Shown here: one piece after another, positions 63,885-64,000 of the stretch
Position numbering within the stretch: position 1 is the first letter of the stretch
Layout of the letters: every line of letters starts with the position of its first letter
Assembly (NCBI GenBank): GCA_964344035.1
Contig: CAYFLK010000010.1
Span: 15,805 to 79,804 of the forward strand
DNA: 64,000 bases
Source of the DNA: UBA1014 sp964344035
GTDB taxonomy: Bacteria > SAR324 > NAC60-12
Direction: 5' to 3'
The notes under the pieces: model-generated
Seen by the model: only the letters and a program-made list of their open reading frames with translations
Database searches by the model: none
Told to the model about the DNA's origin: nothing
Position numbers and translations under genes: made by a program

Positions 63885-64000
63885 ACAAGTTCAACGGCAT
63901 GCCCGACAAATTCCCAGTTTGGCCGGAAGCATGTCAATCTGAGTGCTTAGTCCGAAGTTCCTTAAGTCTGCCCCCCTAAAATAGGTTTAACGCACTGATT

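Noticed and set aside
1..64000. CRISPR array, rRNA or prophage genes
   Set aside because: No regularly spaced direct repeats, no rRNA sequence and no phage structural genes were seen.

Overview
The window reads as chromosomal DNA of a flagellated Gram-negative bacterium. It encodes three flagellins, a filament cap, flagellar chaperones, an outer-membrane-type protein, a FecR-type periplasmic protein, and a sulfur-oxidising sHdr gene set. Species cannot be assigned from the sequence. A 10-N gap (5599-5608) and two homopolymer-associated frameshifts (24621-24626 and 48555-48558) suggest a draft or metagenome-derived assembly, so single-base defects need caution.

Layout. 1-14.2 kb is mostly housekeeping: alpha/beta hydrolase, RDD membrane protein, tRNA-dihydrouridine synthase, RecD-like helicase, ankyrin-repeat protein (gapped), trpB-trpA, a UMF1-type MFS transporter, an SDR oxidoreductase, fumC and an orphan ParA. 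14.2-20.6 kb (minus strand) is a tight array of flagellin, flagellin, mnmE, a coiled-coil FlgN-like protein, an acidic protein and rppH. 21-28 kb is mixed: a creatinase/M24-like protein, a gene-poor stretch with a REP-like palindrome, a frameshifted GNAT gene, an AlkA-type glycosylase, PhzF, an outer-membrane protein and a FecR protein. 28.5-34.7 kb (minus) is a second flagellar block: two tandem fliS, a very long fliD and a third flagellin behind a perfect sigma-28 promoter.

35.0-51.7 kb is the centre of interest. A plus-strand set (lipoate-binding protein, lipoate ligase, two radical-SAM proteins, a second ligase-like protein) matches the LipS1/LipS2-type lipoate assembly route. It faces a minus-strand set: dsrE2, dsrE3, lbpA, thioredoxin-like, shdrC1, nitroreductase-like, shdrB1, shdrA, shdrH, shdrB3, tusA-like, etfB, etfA, small ORF, emo. 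This is the gene content of a type II sHdr sulfur-oxidation system, in which sulfane sulfur is carried by TusA/DsrE proteins, oxidised on the sHdr complex with lipoylated LbpA, and electrons leave through EtfAB and the membrane protein Emo to quinone.

The most striking observation is in the TusA-like gene. The apparent 68-residue product stops at an in-frame TGA, but the same frame continues for 34 codons with a typical TusA C-terminus and ends 12 bases before etfB. A hairpin with a GTG loop begins 18 bases after the TGA, as expected of a bacterial SECIS. I interpret it as a candidate selenocysteine-containing sulfur carrier.

52-60.7 kb holds a branched-chain-amino-acid-type ABC transporter (livK-livH-livM-livG-livF) followed by a DctB/DctD-like two-component pair. 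61.2-64 kb is visibly AT-rich at first and looks acquired: a glycosyltransferase, a secreted protein whose end is formed by a small IS200/IS605-like palindromic element, and a beta-carbonic-anhydrase-like protein. No CRISPR array, tRNA or rRNA was recognised.
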